Shown: in pieces, positions 39,031-48,684 of the stretch
Position numbering within the stretch: the stretch's first letter is position 1
Layout: each line of letters opens with the position of its first letter
Assembly (NCBI RefSeq): GCF_000422645.1
Contig: NZ_AUGL01000010.1
Location: 120,141-184,140 of the forward strand
Direction of reading: 5' to 3'
Length of the DNA: 64,000 bases
Source: Ferrimonas futtsuensis DSM 18154
GTDB taxonomy: Bacteria > Pseudomonadota > Gammaproteobacteria > Enterobacterales > Shewanellaceae
Made by a program: the position numbers and the translations under genes
The notes under the pieces: model-generated
The model's database searches: none
What the model saw: the letters and a program-made list of their open reading frames with translations, nothing else
What the model was told of the DNA's origin: nothing

Positions 39031-39641
39031 TCATTCTCTCCCGGGGTCAGCAGCTCAGGTGCCACCCGTTTCATAAAGCTCAGTGCCCAGGCGGTCACCG
39101 CTGCCTCCACCAGCAGCAGCGGCAGATAGGTCACCAGGATAACCCGGCCCGCCGGCAGATATTCGGGGCCACTGGCCACCAGGGACAGCATCACCATGAT
39201 ACCGGTCAGCCCCACTCCCAGGGCACCGGCGGCGGCCCCCCAATAGAGCACGGCACGCCCCTGGGCGGCGCGCAGCCTGGGGGCAATCAGCCAGGCACAC
39301 AACAGCGCCGGCAAGGCCAGATTCAGGGCATTGACCCCGAGCACCGACAGGCCTCCATAGCCGAAAAACACCGCCTGCATACACAGGGCCACCAGCAGGG
39401 CGGGCACCGCGGCCCAACCCAGCAAGGCGCCCATCAGGCCATTGAGGATCAGATGCACACTGGAGGGGCCCACGGGTACGGTGACCAGGGAAGCAACGAA
39501 AAACGCCGCCGCCAGCACCGCCGCCTGGGGGATGCGGTCGTAATCCATCCGCTTCACCGCCACCAGGGTCAGGCCTGCGGCCACCACCCCAGAGGCGGCC
39601 AGTACCGGCAGAGAGAGTACCCCGTCAGGGATGTGGGCCAT
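39027..39641 (-). CDS. CbiM/NikM-type substrate-binding membrane component
   Basis: 204 aa, six to seven TM helices. Starts MAHIPDGVLS; the N-terminal Met-x-His-(I)-P-D-G motif forms the Ni/Co site in CbiM/NikM, with the free amino group and His3. GPSSVHLILNGLMGALLGW is the second conserved region with an additional His. Core of the ECF system; whether it prefers nickel or cobalt cannot be read from sequence. Confidence 0.93.
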   Translation of the reverse strand: MAHIPDGVLSLPVLAASGVVAAGLTLVAVKRMDYDRIPQAAVLAAAFFVASLVTVPVGPSSVHLILNGLMGALLGWAAVPALLVALCMQAVFFGYGGLSVLGVNALNLALPALLCAWLIAPRLRAAQGRAVLYWGAAAGALGVGLTGIMVMLSLVASGPEYLPAGRVILVTYLPLLLVEAAVTAWALSFMKRVAPELLTPGENE

Positions 39642-39650
39642 GGTTGTCTC

Positions 39651-40418
39651 CTACTTCATATCCCGGGCATGAACCCAGATAAGGCCGCCGAGTTCCACCG
39701 GCACCGGCTTGCCCTCGGGATTGGTCATCGGCTCGTCCGCTTCCAGCAGAGCCGCGAAGCCCCACCAGCCGGTTCTGGGCATCACATAGCTGAACACCCC
39801 GTTGGCGTCCGCCTTGATCACCTGGGTGACGTAGCCGTCGGATGGGGCGGTGACACTGCCGTCATTGCGCCACTCCACCTCGACTTCGGCGAAGGGCACC
39901 GGCGCCCCATGCTGCCGTACCACGCCCTGAAACAGGTTGCCGGTCCACAGGCTGTAGGGGCGACTCAGAGGCTCAATCTCCACCGGCAGGCCCACGGGCT
40001 GATCCCAGCCCTCCAGGGCGCCGAAGCCATCCACCACCACCTTGGTGTAGTGAATGATCATCTTGCCCTCACCGGGCTCCCAGTAGGGCGCAGGCTCCAG
40101 ATAGAAAAGGTAGTCGCCGGGGCGGGTCACCCGGTAATCCGCCCGATAGGCCTGTTTGCCATCCACCTGAGCAGAGGTAAGGCGATTCATCAGGTCCTGC
40201 TTGCCCTGGGGACCCACGACACCAAACTGCACCGGCTCTCCCATGGCCATGGCCGGACCACGCTCCATTGGGTGGGTAAAGGTCAGTGCCAGCTGCACCT
40301 GGCCACCACTGGCGGCATTCAGGGAATCGGACTGGGGGATCAGTTCCTGGAAGTGGGCACCGGCGGCACCGCTGAGCAGGGAGGCGGTCAGCAGACCGGC
40401 GCGAAGAAACTGGGACAT
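39651..40418 (-). CDS. NikK-type DUF4198 periplasmic protein
   Basis: 255 aa from ATG 40418, signal peptide ([20 protein letters not shown]) then AHFQELIPQ, again with His just after the cleavage site. Two Ig-like beta domains of the DUF4198 family, with TGWWGFAAL near the end. NikK-type genes head Ni transporter operons (NikKMLQO order), which is exactly the order seen here. Probably hands metal to the CbiM-type component. Confidence 0.85.
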   Translation of the reverse strand: MSQFLRAGLLTASLLSGAAGAHFQELIPQSDSLNAASGGQVQLALTFTHPMERGPAMAMGEPVQFGVVGPQGKQDLMNRLTSAQVDGKQAYRADYRVTRPGDYLFYLEPAPYWEPGEGKMIIHYTKVVVDGFGALEGWDQPVGLPVEIEPLSRPYSLWTGNLFQGVVRQHGAPVPFAEVEVEWRNDGSVTAPSDGYVTQVIKADANGVFSYVMPRTGWWGFAALLEADEPMTNPEGKPVPVELGGLIWVHARDMK

Positions 40419-40432
40419 GGGACGCTCCGTCG

Positions 40433-40460
40433 ATGAGTAAACGAGCAAAATATTACTCAT
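40433..40460. promoter_or_regulatory. Inverted repeat upstream of the Ni/Co operon, candidate metal-regulator site
   Basis: ATGAGTAA-N12-TTACTCAT, 28 bp in total, 15 bp before the nikK-type start. The overall length equals the NikR operator (GTATGA-N16-TCATAC), though the half-sites differ. Likely operator for a nickel or cobalt responsive repressor encoded elsewhere. Confidence 0.55.
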
Positions 40461-40532
40461 TTAAAAATCGTCATACAATCGATCAGCGCCCACTCTGACA
40501 AGGAACCACACTAAGTTTGATCTGCCGCAAGC

Positions 40533-41552
40533 TTAAGAGACCTGGGCCGGGGTCATCAGGCTGCACTCATGACAGCAGCAACGGTTGCGCCCCTCACTCT
40601 TGGCTTCATACAGGGCCACGTCCGCCATCTCCAGCAACTTTCTGGCCGGATCATCCAGGGTGGGCACCATACTGGCCACTCCCACACTGATGGTGACGTT
40701 CTCCGCCGTGGGCGAACTGCGGTGCGGCTTGTCCAGGGCGTCGACACACTCGCGGATGCGATTGGCCACCTCCATGGCGCCATGACAGTCGGTTTCCGGC
40801 AGCAACACCGCAAACTCCTCGCCTCCGATGCGGGAGGTCTTGTCCATGGCGCGCATGGGGATCTTCACCAGGGTGGAAGCCACCTCCCGCAGGCAATCGT
40901 CCCCCAGCTGGTGGCCGTAGGTGTCGTTGTAGGCCTTGAAGTGGTCGATGTCCATCAGCACCAGGGAGAGGGCGCGCCTGGTGCGACTGCCCCGCTTCCA
41001 CTCCTCATTGAGCAGCTCATCGAAACGACGCCAGTTCAGCAGGCCGGTCAGGCCGTCGGTGGTGGAGAGCATCAGCAACTGCTCATTGGTCTCCTCCAAC
41101 TGCTGTTGCAGCTCCTCCAGTTCCACCAGTTTTCGGTCGAACTCCTGGGTCTTTTCGGACAGGGCCTCCCTCTGGGCAAACAGCTCGAGAAACACCCCAA
41201 CCTTGCTGCGGAACATCATCGGGTTCAGCGGTTTGAGCAGATAGTCCACCGCACCGGACTCGTACCCTTTGAAGACATGCTCCGACGCCTTGTAGGAGGC
41301 GGTTACGAAGATAATCGGGATGTGCTTGGTCTTGCTGTTGCCCCGCATCAGCTCCGCCACCTCGAACCCGTCCATCCCCGGCATCTGCACATCCAGCAGG
41401 ATCAGCGCAAAATCATGATCCAGGGTATGAGCCAGGGCCTGCTCGCCGGAGGTGGCTCGGATCAATTCGGCATCGAATCCCTCCAGCAGCCCCTCCAGAG
41501 TCAGCAGGTTCTCGGGTCTGTCGTCCACTATCAGTATCTTGGGAGTGCCCAT
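40533..41552 (-). CDS. Response regulator with GGDEF domain (diguanylate cyclase)
   Basis: 339 aa: receiver (DDRPEN acidic pocket, LILLDVQMPGMDGFEV, Lys in DYLLKPL), a coiled-coil linker (about 120-165), then GGDEF with RIGGEEFAVLLP near 242 and an RxxD inhibitory site (RAMD). Phosphorylation should stimulate c-di-GMP synthesis. It is the last gene of the kinase-CheR-CheB operon, 2 bp after CheB, so the hybrid kinase is its probable phosphodonor. Confidence 0.95.
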   Translation of the reverse strand: MGTPKILIVDDRPENLLTLEGLLEGFDAELIRATSGEQALAHTLDHDFALILLDVQMPGMDGFEVAELMRGNSKTKHIPIIFVTASYKASEHVFKGYESGAVDYLLKPLNPMMFRSKVGVFLELFAQREALSEKTQEFDRKLVELEELQQQLEETNEQLLMLSTTDGLTGLLNWRRFDELLNEEWKRGSRTRRALSLVLMDIDHFKAYNDTYGHQLGDDCLREVASTLVKIPMRAMDKTSRIGGEEFAVLLPETDCHGAMEVANRIRECVDALDKPHRSSPTAENVTISVGVASMVPTLDDPARKLLEMADVALYEAKSEGRNRCCCHECSLMTPAQVS

Positions 41553-41554
41553 AA

Positions 41555-42133
41555 CTAGTCGCTACTCAGTGAATTTAAAAAGTGGCCGATCTCATCCAGG
41601 GGCAGCTGGTGGTCAACCTCGACCCGCTCCAGCACCGCCATCGGCATCTGTGGCGCTTCCGCGCTCTCGGGGGTTTGCACTACCAGCAGCCCCCCTCTTT
41701 GTTTTATCCTTTCCATCCCCGCGGCCCCATCGCTGTTGGAGCCGGTGAGGATCACCCCCACCAGGCCAGGCCCATAGGCATCGGCGGCGGTTTCAAACAG
41801 CACATCCACCGCCGGCCTCGAGAAGTTGACCCTGTCCTCGGTGCTCAAAGCCAGGGTGTGTTTCAGCTCCACCATCAGGTGGTAGTTGGGCGGAGCAAAA
41901 TAGATGGTACCCGCTTCGATGGGCTGCTTATCCTCCGCCTCGTACACCGGCAGGGCGCAGCGCATGCTGAAGTGAATGGGCAGATAGCTGTCGGCCACCG
42001 GGCCCACGTGCTGAACAATCAGCACAGGCAACGAATACGCCTCCCTCAGCTTGGGCAGGATCCTCTCCAGGGCTGCCATGCCTCCGGCCGACACCCCGAT
42101 AACCACAGCCTTGTAGTCAGAGCCCGATTCCAT
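41555..42133 (-). CDS. Stand-alone CheB-type methylesterase domain
   Basis: 192 aa CheB catalytic domain with no receiver. VIGVSAGGMAAL holds the nucleophile Ser, QHVGP the His, and the catalytic Asp lies in ILTGSNSDGAAG, where chemotaxis CheB usually has TGMGSDG. Lacking the receiver, it must be controlled otherwise. The possible target of demethylation is a receptor or the hybrid kinase itself; a similar CheB/CheR pair beside a GAF/coiled-coil kinase occurs in many genomes. 8 bp after CheR. Confidence 0.9.
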   Translation of the reverse strand: MESGSDYKAVVIGVSAGGMAALERILPKLREAYSLPVLIVQHVGPVADSYLPIHFSMRCALPVYEAEDKQPIEAGTIYFAPPNYHLMVELKHTLALSTEDRVNFSRPAVDVLFETAADAYGPGLVGVILTGSNSDGAAGMERIKQRGGLLVVQTPESAEAPQMPMAVLERVEVDHQLPLDEIGHFLNSLSSD

Positions 42134-42141
42134 CGTTACCC

Positions 42142-42981
42142 CTATGGCGCACGCTTCTTGCGATAGATGCGCTCTCGCTCAGACACCACTTCAAACTTGT
42201 CTGCCACCTCGGAGAAGCGGATGCTCTCCTTGGATCCCAGACACAGGAAGCCACCGGGACAGAGGCTGTCATAGAACAGCTTCAGCACCTTGCTCTGCAG
42301 CTCCCGATTGAAATAGATCAGTACATTTCGGCAGAAGATCAGATTCATCTCGCCAAACACACTGTCGGTCACCAGGTTGTGGGAGGAGAACAGTACTTTG
42401 TCCCTCAGCCGACTCTTGATCACCGCACTGTCGTAATCCGCGGTGTAGTAGTCGCAGAAGGAGCCTGTGCCCCCCGCCTTCTGGTAGTTGGCGGTGTACT
42501 CCCGCACCAGATTCATCGGGTAGATCCCCTGTTGGGCCTTATCCAGAATCCGCTCATTGAAGTCGGTGGCGTAGATCTGCACCCGCTCCTTGAGCCCCTC
42601 CTCCTCCAGCAGGATCCCCATGGAGTACACCTCCTGACCCGAGGAGCAGCCCGCGTGCCACACCTTGATAAAGGGGTAGGTCTGCAGGTGAGGCACCACC
42701 ACTTCGCGCACCTTCTGGTAAAACCAGGGGTCACGGAACATCTCGGTGACATTGATGGAGAGATCCAGCAACAGCTTGTTGAAGAACTCCGGTTCGCGGA
42801 TCACCTTGTGCTGCATCTCCGAGAAGCTGACCATCCCCTCCCGCGCCCGGCGCAGATCCAGCCGTCGCTTGGTGTGCGCCCCGGCATACTCACGGAAGTC
42901 ATAGCCATATTTGCGGAAGATCGCCTCCAGCAGCAGGTCAATCTCCAGTTGCTCGTCGGCAACGGTTACCATCTCACTCAT
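42142..42981 (-). CDS. CheR-type methyltransferase
   Basis: 279 aa. N-terminal helical domain (YDFREYAGAHTKRRLDLR) and SAM-binding domain (VWHAGCSSGQEVYSMGILL, IYATDFN, LIFCRNVLIYF). ATG at 42981 shares one base with the kinase stop (TGATG), so translation is coupled. It lacks the C-terminal beta insertion region that tethers E. coli CheR to receptors by pentapeptide, as far as can be seen. Confidence 0.93.
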   Translation of the reverse strand: MSEMVTVADEQLEIDLLLEAIFRKYGYDFREYAGAHTKRRLDLRRAREGMVSFSEMQHKVIREPEFFNKLLLDLSINVTEMFRDPWFYQKVREVVVPHLQTYPFIKVWHAGCSSGQEVYSMGILLEEEGLKERVQIYATDFNERILDKAQQGIYPMNLVREYTANYQKAGGTGSFCDYYTADYDSAVIKSRLRDKVLFSSHNLVTDSVFGEMNLIFCRNVLIYFNRELQSKVLKLFYDSLCPGGFLCLGSKESIRFSEVADKFEVVSERERIYRKKRAP

Positions 42982-45900
42982 CAGTACAACCACACTCTCA
43001 GCATCGACAGCAGCTTATCCGTGTCCACCGGCTTGGCCAGGTAATCGCTGGCACCGGCCTCGATGCACTTGCTGCGATCCCCCTTCATCGCCTTGGCGGT
43101 CAGGGCAATAATGGGCAACTTGGCCCAGTCGCTGCGCTGACGGATCTGACGCATCGCTTCATAGCCATCCATCTTGGGCATCATGATGTCCATCAGCACC
43201 CCATCCACCTGCTCCATCTCCTCCAGCTTCTCCAGGGCCTCGAAGCCGTTGCGGGCGATGGTCACCGCCAGCCCCTTCTCCTCCAGCACGCTGGAGAGGG
43301 CAAAGACGTTGCGCATGTCATCATCCACCAGCAGGATCTGCTTGCCGCTCAGGGCCGACTCCTTGTGGTGGATGGACTTGAGCATCCCCCGCTTCTCCTC
43401 GGGCAGGTTCGCCTCCACCCGATGCAGGAACAGGGCGGATTCATCCAGCAGACGCTCGGGAGATTTCACCCCCTTGATGATGATGCTCTCGGCGTAGCGG
43501 TTGAGCTCCTTCTCCTCCTCACGGGTGAGATCGCGGCCGGTGTAGATAATGATCGGCACCCGGGCGGCGGTCTCACTGCGGCGAATCTTGTCCAGAAGCT
43601 CGAAGCCGGTCATGTCCTCCAGCCCCAGGTCCAGCACCATGCAGTCATAGCCCTGATGCTCCAGCTCCTCCAGCGCCTCGCGGCCGGAGCCCACGGCGGT
43701 GATGCTGACGTCGCCGTCACCAATCAGCTCCTGAATGCTGTGACGCTGCAGTTCATCGTCCTCCACCAGCAGCAGTTTGCGCACCGGCTTGGAGATGATC
43801 TCCTCGATCTTGCCGAAGGCGCTCTCCATCTCGTTCAGATTCACCGGTTTGGTCAGGTAGCCGATGGCGCCCATGCGCATGGCGTCCAGGGTGCTGTCGT
43901 TGGCGGACATGAAGTGCACCGGGATGTGCCTCAGGGCCGGGTTCTCTTTCAGTCGCTCCATCACGGTCCAGCCGTCGATCCCCGGCAGGCCGATGTCCAG
44001 GATGATGGCGCTGGGCTTGTAATAGTCGGCGAAGTGCAGGCCGGTCTCACCGTCGGAGGCGACGATGCACTTGAAACCACGCTCGCGACCAAAGTCACGC
44101 ATCACCTTGGCGAAGGCCTTGTCATCTTCGATGATCAGCAGGCTGCGCTCCTCTTCGCCCAGCCCCTTGCGATCGTCGCTGATGTATTCGCTGTCGTCCC
44201 CCGGGGGCGCCTGCAGCACCGGTGCAGCCGGCGCGGCGGGAGCAACAGGAACAGCCTCTGTCACTGGCTTCGGCCTGGGCTCGATGACCGGTACACTCGG
44301 CTCCGGCTCGGCACCGCCCGGGAGCTTAGGCCCCCCCTGAGGCAGCACCAGGGTAAAGCAACTGCCCTGCCCCTCTTCGCTCTCCAGGTGGATGGAGCCG
44401 CCAAGCAGTCGGGTCAGCTCCTTGGTGATCGACAGGCCCAGGCCGGTGCCGCCATAGGTGCGGCTGGTGCTGCCATCCGCCTGCTGGAACGCCTGGAAGA
44501 TCGCCTGCTGCTTGTCCTTGGAGATGCCGATGCCGTCGTCCTTCACCGCAAAGGCGATGCAGCCCTCGCCATTGATGCCGTGCTCCAGACACCACTGGGG
44601 ATCCGGGCTGGAGAGGGTCAGGCTCACCTCGCCCTCATGGGTAAACTTGAAGGCGTTGGTCAACAGGTTGCGCAGCACCTGCTGCAGCCTCATGGAATCG
44701 GTGTGCAGGGTATCCGGCACCGCCCCCTCCACCTTCAGTTGGAAATCCAGCCCCTTGTCGGTGGCCAGCTCCCGGTAGAGCCGCTCCAGGTCGGCAAACA
44801 GCGAGTCGATCCCCACCTCTTCGACCATCAGTTCCACCTTGCCCGCCTCGATCTTGGACAGGTCGAGAATCTCGTTGATCAGCGACAGCAGATCCGACCC
44901 CGAGGAGTTGATCGCCCTGGCCGCCTCAATCTGCTTGTCGTTGAGGTTGCCCTCCTTGTTGCCAGCAAACAGCTGGGAGAGGATCAGGATGGAGTTCAGC
45001 GGGGTCCGCAGTTCGTGGGACATGTTGGCCAGGAACTCGGACTTGTACTTGCTGGCCTCCTCAAGCTCGCTGGCCTTTTCACGGGCCTCTTTCTGAGCCT
45101 GCTGCAACTGGTTGTTGCTGGCCTCCATCGCCTCCTTCTGTTCCTCCAGCGCCTTGGAGCGCTCCTCCAACTCCTCGTTGGTGACCCTCAGCTCCTCCTG
45201 CTGAGCCTGGAGTTCCGCCTCGGACTGCTTCAGTACCTTGGCCTGCTCCTCCAGCTCCTCGTTGGCCACCCGCAGCTCCTCCTGCTGGGCCTGCAGCTCC
45301 CCTTCGGAGCGGCGCAGGGCATCGGTCTGCTCCTCCAGCTCCTCGTTGGTCACCTTGAGTGCCTGCTGCTGCTCCTGGGCCTGAGCCAGCAGCTGATCGA
45401 TCACCTGACGGGCGTTGGCGGCGTTAAACAGGATGCCCACATTGGCCATTACCTGATCGATAAACTTGCGCTGCAGGGAGGAAAACGGCGTGGTGGCCCC
45501 CAGCAATACCGCCCCCAGTTTGTGGCCGTCCACACTGATGGGAATCGCCATGAAGTGTTCGGGGATCAGCTCGCCGGCGCCAAAGTTCAGCACCGGCGCC
45601 CGCTCCACCCTGGAGAAGCAGATCACCTCCTCCTCCAGCAGGGACTGACCCACCATCCCCTCACCCAGGGCGATGCGGTTGAAGTTGCCCTGGCGGTCGG
45701 TAAAGGAGTAACTGGCCTGAAGCCCCAGCATCCGGTCATCATCCAGCAGATAGAGCGCCCCCAGCTGACAATCCATATGCTTGCAGAACTGGGTGATGAA
45801 ACGCCCTGCCAGCTCCTCCATCTGCAAGTCGCCCCGCAGTTGGTCATCCAGGGTCTCCTTTCCCGAAGCCAGCCAGTGTTGGTCCCGCAGATCCCTGGCC

Positions 45901-47045
45901 ATGCCGTTGAGGGCGCGGGCCAGATCCCCCAGCTCATCGCTGCGGGCTTCGGGCAGGTTGGCGCCCAGCTTGCCCCGGGCGATCTTCTGCGCGAACTCCA
46001 TGCCGTCAATCAGCGGCTGGGTCAGGGTGCGGGAAAACAGGAAGGCGGCGCCGCCGATAAACAGCAGTACCAAGGCGGCGGTCATCACCACCTGGGTGTA
46101 GATGTCCAGGATCGGCTGGGTCACCTCATCCTCATTGACCTTGGAGATCAGGTACCACTGCAAGCCGGGGATCGCCAGCCGGTTGTAGCTCACCAGTACC
46201 GGAACGCCGGCACTGTCGATGAAGGTGTCGTAGCCACCACGGGTGCCCATCTCCGCCGCTTTGCGCCAGTAATCCAGGGGCTGAGCCAGGGCATAACCCA
46301 CCACGTAGCTGCCATCGCCCATGGTGCGCATGTTGCTGCGGAACTCGTAGCGCTCGCCGTCACCATGGACCCCCATCAGGTAAGACTCACCGGTCTCCCC
46401 CATGCCATCGCGGGCATCGACGATGCCGGTGACAAACTCCGGCGTCAGCTGCAGCACCAGCACCGACACGATGCGCTGTTGATGATCGAAAATGGGCTGG
46501 GCCAGGAAAGCGGTCTCACTGCCCTGATTGGGCTCGAACGGCGCGAAGTCCACCACCACGGAGTCGCCACTGGTGGTCACCTTGGTCCAGGCCTGATTGA
46601 GGCCGCTGCCTCTCAGCACGCCGCTCTGCAGGCCTCGCCCCTCCAGCTCCCTCAGGGTCAGGGCGAAATCCACCCTGCCGTCACTGCCGTCGATCAGATA
46701 AAGGTTGTTGTATCCGTAGGCCTGAATGTAGGCCTCCAGGGCCACATCGAACTCCTGACGACGCTCCCGGGTCAGGCTGCCCTTGGCCAACTCCCGCAAC
46801 AGATTCTGGATACGTTCCGACTCGGACAACACCCGAATGTCCGCCAGCCGCTCATCGAAATAGTTCTCGATGTTGGCTTTACGGATAGACTGCACCGCAT
46901 TGAGCTGGTCAAAGGATTGGTTGATCAACGCTTCATTGGCCAGGCGGCTGGCAATAAAGGTGACAATCACCATGGGTATCACCCCGGTGATAAAGAGCAA
47001 ACCTATGAGTTTTGGGCGGATTTTAAGTTCTGCCAGGCGGATCAT
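42981..47045 (-). CDS. Large hybrid histidine kinase (dCache-HAMP-GAF-coiled coil-HisKA-HATPase-REC x3)
   Basis: 1354 aa. Two TM segments bound a periplasmic double-Cache-like sensor (about 30-320); then HAMP, a GAF domain (about 425-550), a long coiled coil (about 560-665) with three tandem copies of an [10 protein letters not shown](A/T)[11 protein letters not shown] unit, HisKA ([12 protein letters not shown], His near 676), HATPase (GTGLGLSI), and three receivers starting near residues 968, 1088 and 1235. Each REC keeps its phospho-Asp ([24 protein letters not shown]). First gene of an operon with CheR, CheB and a REC-GGDEF protein. No input ligand can be inferred. Confidence 0.95.
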   Translation of the reverse strand: MIRLAELKIRPKLIGLLFITGVIPMVIVTFIASRLANEALINQSFDQLNAVQSIRKANIENYFDERLADIRVLSESERIQNLLRELAKGSLTRERRQEFDVALEAYIQAYGYNNLYLIDGSDGRVDFALTLRELEGRGLQSGVLRGSGLNQAWTKVTTSGDSVVVDFAPFEPNQGSETAFLAQPIFDHQQRIVSVLVLQLTPEFVTGIVDARDGMGETGESYLMGVHGDGERYEFRSNMRTMGDGSYVVGYALAQPLDYWRKAAEMGTRGGYDTFIDSAGVPVLVSYNRLAIPGLQWYLISKVNEDEVTQPILDIYTQVVMTAALVLLFIGGAAFLFSRTLTQPLIDGMEFAQKIARGKLGANLPEARSDELGDLARALNGMARDLRDQHWLASGKETLDDQLRGDLQMEELAGRFITQFCKHMDCQLGALYLLDDDRMLGLQASYSFTDRQGNFNRIALGEGMVGQSLLEEEVICFSRVERAPVLNFGAGELIPEHFMAIPISVDGHKLGAVLLGATTPFSSLQRKFIDQVMANVGILFNAANARQVIDQLLAQAQEQQQALKVTNEELEEQTDALRRSEGELQAQQEELRVANEELEEQAKVLKQSEAELQAQQEELRVTNEELEERSKALEEQKEAMEASNNQLQQAQKEAREKASELEEASKYKSEFLANMSHELRTPLNSILILSQLFAGNKEGNLNDKQIEAARAINSSGSDLLSLINEILDLSKIEAGKVELMVEEVGIDSLFADLERLYRELATDKGLDFQLKVEGAVPDTLHTDSMRLQQVLRNLLTNAFKFTHEGEVSLTLSSPDPQWCLEHGINGEGCIAFAVKDDGIGISKDKQQAIFQAFQQADGSTSRTYGGTGLGLSITKELTRLLGGSIHLESEEGQGSCFTLVLPQGGPKLPGGAEPEPSVPVIEPRPKPVTEAVPVAPAAPAAPVLQAPPGDDSEYISDDRKGLGEEERSLLIIEDDKAFAKVMRDFGRERGFKCIVASDGETGLHFADYYKPSAIILDIGLPGIDGWTVMERLKENPALRHIPVHFMSANDSTLDAMRMGAIGYLTKPVNLNEMESAFGKIEEIISKPVRKLLLVEDDELQRHSIQELIGDGDVSITAVGSGREALEELEHQGYDCMVLDLGLEDMTGFELLDKIRRSETAARVPIIIYTGRDLTREEEKELNRYAESIIIKGVKSPERLLDESALFLHRVEANLPEEKRGMLKSIHHKESALSGKQILLVDDDMRNVFALSSVLEEKGLAVTIARNGFEALEKLEEMEQVDGVLMDIMMPKMDGYEAMRQIRQRSDWAKLPIIALTAKAMKGDRSKCIEAGASDYLAKPVDTDKLLSMLRVWLY

Positions 47046-47420
47046 GGACTCTCCCCCGCGACTGAACAGCTAAGGGCACAAGAGGCAGTCGCGGAGACCT
47101 CTCTGCCAAAATTCTTCAGGCAGCGAGCCGACTGCACCCCCGGAATCCAGGTCGAACAGGCGTAACTCGGCCATAGTAGGCAAAGCTAACCCACTGGAAA
47201 CTGAATAACTGTGAGCTGAAACTTAATGTTAGAGAAAAGGTATCCAAAATGTCGCTTTTTCCGAAGCGGAATGGTCAGAAATCACCCAGGCAGTAACATT
47301 ATCGCCGCACAACCCCATGGATAGCACTGATATTTAAGATTCTTTTTTCAAATGGTTGAAAAAGCACAGCAGGAAGAGTCGGCCAAAGCGAAGAGAGATG
47401 CCATCAGAGCCATGCAGGAA
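47046..47420. other. Intergenic region upstream of the hybrid kinase
   Basis: About 375 bp with no supportable gene. It should carry the promoter of the kinase operon. No clear operator was seen. Confidence 0.4.
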
Positions 47421-47452
47421 CGAAAAAGGCCCTGACATTCGTCAGGGCCTTT
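47421..47452 (-). terminator. Terminator of the TPR lipoprotein gene; left copy of a 32-bp direct repeat
   Basis: Stem AAAGGCCCTGAC / GTCAGGGCCTTT with a 4-nt loop, T-run on the minus strand. The same 32 bp recur at 50930-50961 with two mismatches. Confidence 0.9.
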
Positions 47453-47466
47453 GGGATACGGATTAT

Positions 47467-48615
47467 CTACAGGGCGCTGATCTCGTTCAACCGCTCCAAC
47501 GCAGTTCGGTAATAGGCGCCTTTTTTCCCCGCTGAATTCAGATATTGCTGATAGATGCTCTTCGCCTTATCGGCCTCATCCGTATGGAAGTACGCCTCAG
47601 CCTTGAAGAAACTCATGGAAACGGGCAACTGGTAACCCATACGTTCCAGCAGGTCAAAATAGACCAGTGCTTCAGAGTACTTCTTGGACTTAAGGTAATT
47701 GGTCACGGCCACCTTGTATTTATCCAGGCGAATGGCTCGGTTTAAACCAGCATCCTGCTTAAACGCTACCTCAGCCTGAATTTTAAAGACCTTGGAGTCA
47801 CGGCGCCCCTTCATCTCGGTGCAACGTTTGGCGTGTTTACCATCCTCTTCGTAGCACTCATTCAACCAGGTTTCATAGGCAGACTTCATCAGCTTCAGCG
47901 ACTTTTCAGGCTTGAGCTCCTCCCCCTTTGGTGGCTGCCAGTACAACCTGGCCAGGTTGTAACGGGAGCGGGCCCCCCAGGTACCATGCTGCTCATACAG
48001 TCTCAGGGCTTCAACTTTTTCCCCCGCTTCATAGATAAAATTTGCATGTTGACTGCAATACTCAGCTGGTCGTAATTGGTACGAACCAACATGGCCTTTT
48101 CTGCACAACCACCCGCTCAATTCAGTACGCCGTGACTTATCCTTATCGTGCCTGGGATAGTTACTGTAGAAATACCACAGTCCGAGCTTGGCATCGTCAG
48201 TGCCTATGGCTTCTACCTGCTCAATAAGCTGAACTTTCTGCTGACTGTAATGACTTGAACTGTCGCCGCGGACCAGGTCTCCCAAGGCCCATGAATACCG
48301 CTCAGCCGGATAGGCGCCAACGTAATTGCTGGCTTCTGGTGCCCCTATAAGGGAGACCAGGTAGCGAGTCCACTCAATACACTTCTGCGGACTCTTATAA
48401 GTTTTAAACAACTTATACCAGTCGCCCGTGCAATACACATGACTGACCGTTCGCGCAGCCCCCTCATCTCCCCCAACCGCTTTATTGATCTCCTTTTGGA
48501 AGCTGCGCTTCTCAGGTGGCAGAGAGGAGCAGGCAAACATCAGGCCACCCACTCCCAGCAAAACCACAATATTCAAACTCTTTTTAAGCAAACCCTTACC
48601 CAGAAAAAATCTCAT
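47467..48615 (-). CDS. Lipoprotein with TPR/Sel1-like helical repeats
   Basis: 382 aa. Signal and lipobox LMFACSS (Cys about 29). The mature protein is helical with repeat-like stretches (YNLARLYWQ, ALVYFDLLERMGYQ, AYFHTDEADKAKSIYQQYL) that fit TPR or Sel1 units, and many Cys pairs (YCTGDWYK, CIEW, LCRKG). It is lower in G+C than its neighbours. Function unknown; 69 bp downstream of the WG-repeat gene on the same strand and probably co-transcribed with it. Confidence 0.7.
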   Translation of the reverse strand: MRFFLGKGLLKKSLNIVVLLGVGGLMFACSSLPPEKRSFQKEINKAVGGDEGAARTVSHVYCTGDWYKLFKTYKSPQKCIEWTRYLVSLIGAPEASNYVGAYPAERYSWALGDLVRGDSSSHYSQQKVQLIEQVEAIGTDDAKLGLWYFYSNYPRHDKDKSRRTELSGWLCRKGHVGSYQLRPAEYCSQHANFIYEAGEKVEALRLYEQHGTWGARSRYNLARLYWQPPKGEELKPEKSLKLMKSAYETWLNECYEEDGKHAKRCTEMKGRRDSKVFKIQAEVAFKQDAGLNRAIRLDKYKVAVTNYLKSKKYSEALVYFDLLERMGYQLPVSMSFFKAEAYFHTDEADKAKSIYQQYLNSAGKKGAYYRTALERLNEISAL

Positions 48616-48684
48616 TGGATACCCTTACCATCTGCATTGTTCATTCCTGTACTGAAAGTTCGTTATCTCTTCTGAATACCATCG

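Noticed and set aside
43365..47165. Very long antisense open frame opposite the hybrid kinase (over 1200 codons)
   Set aside because: Shadow of the kinase gene; Gln/Leu/His-rich translation without any domain.
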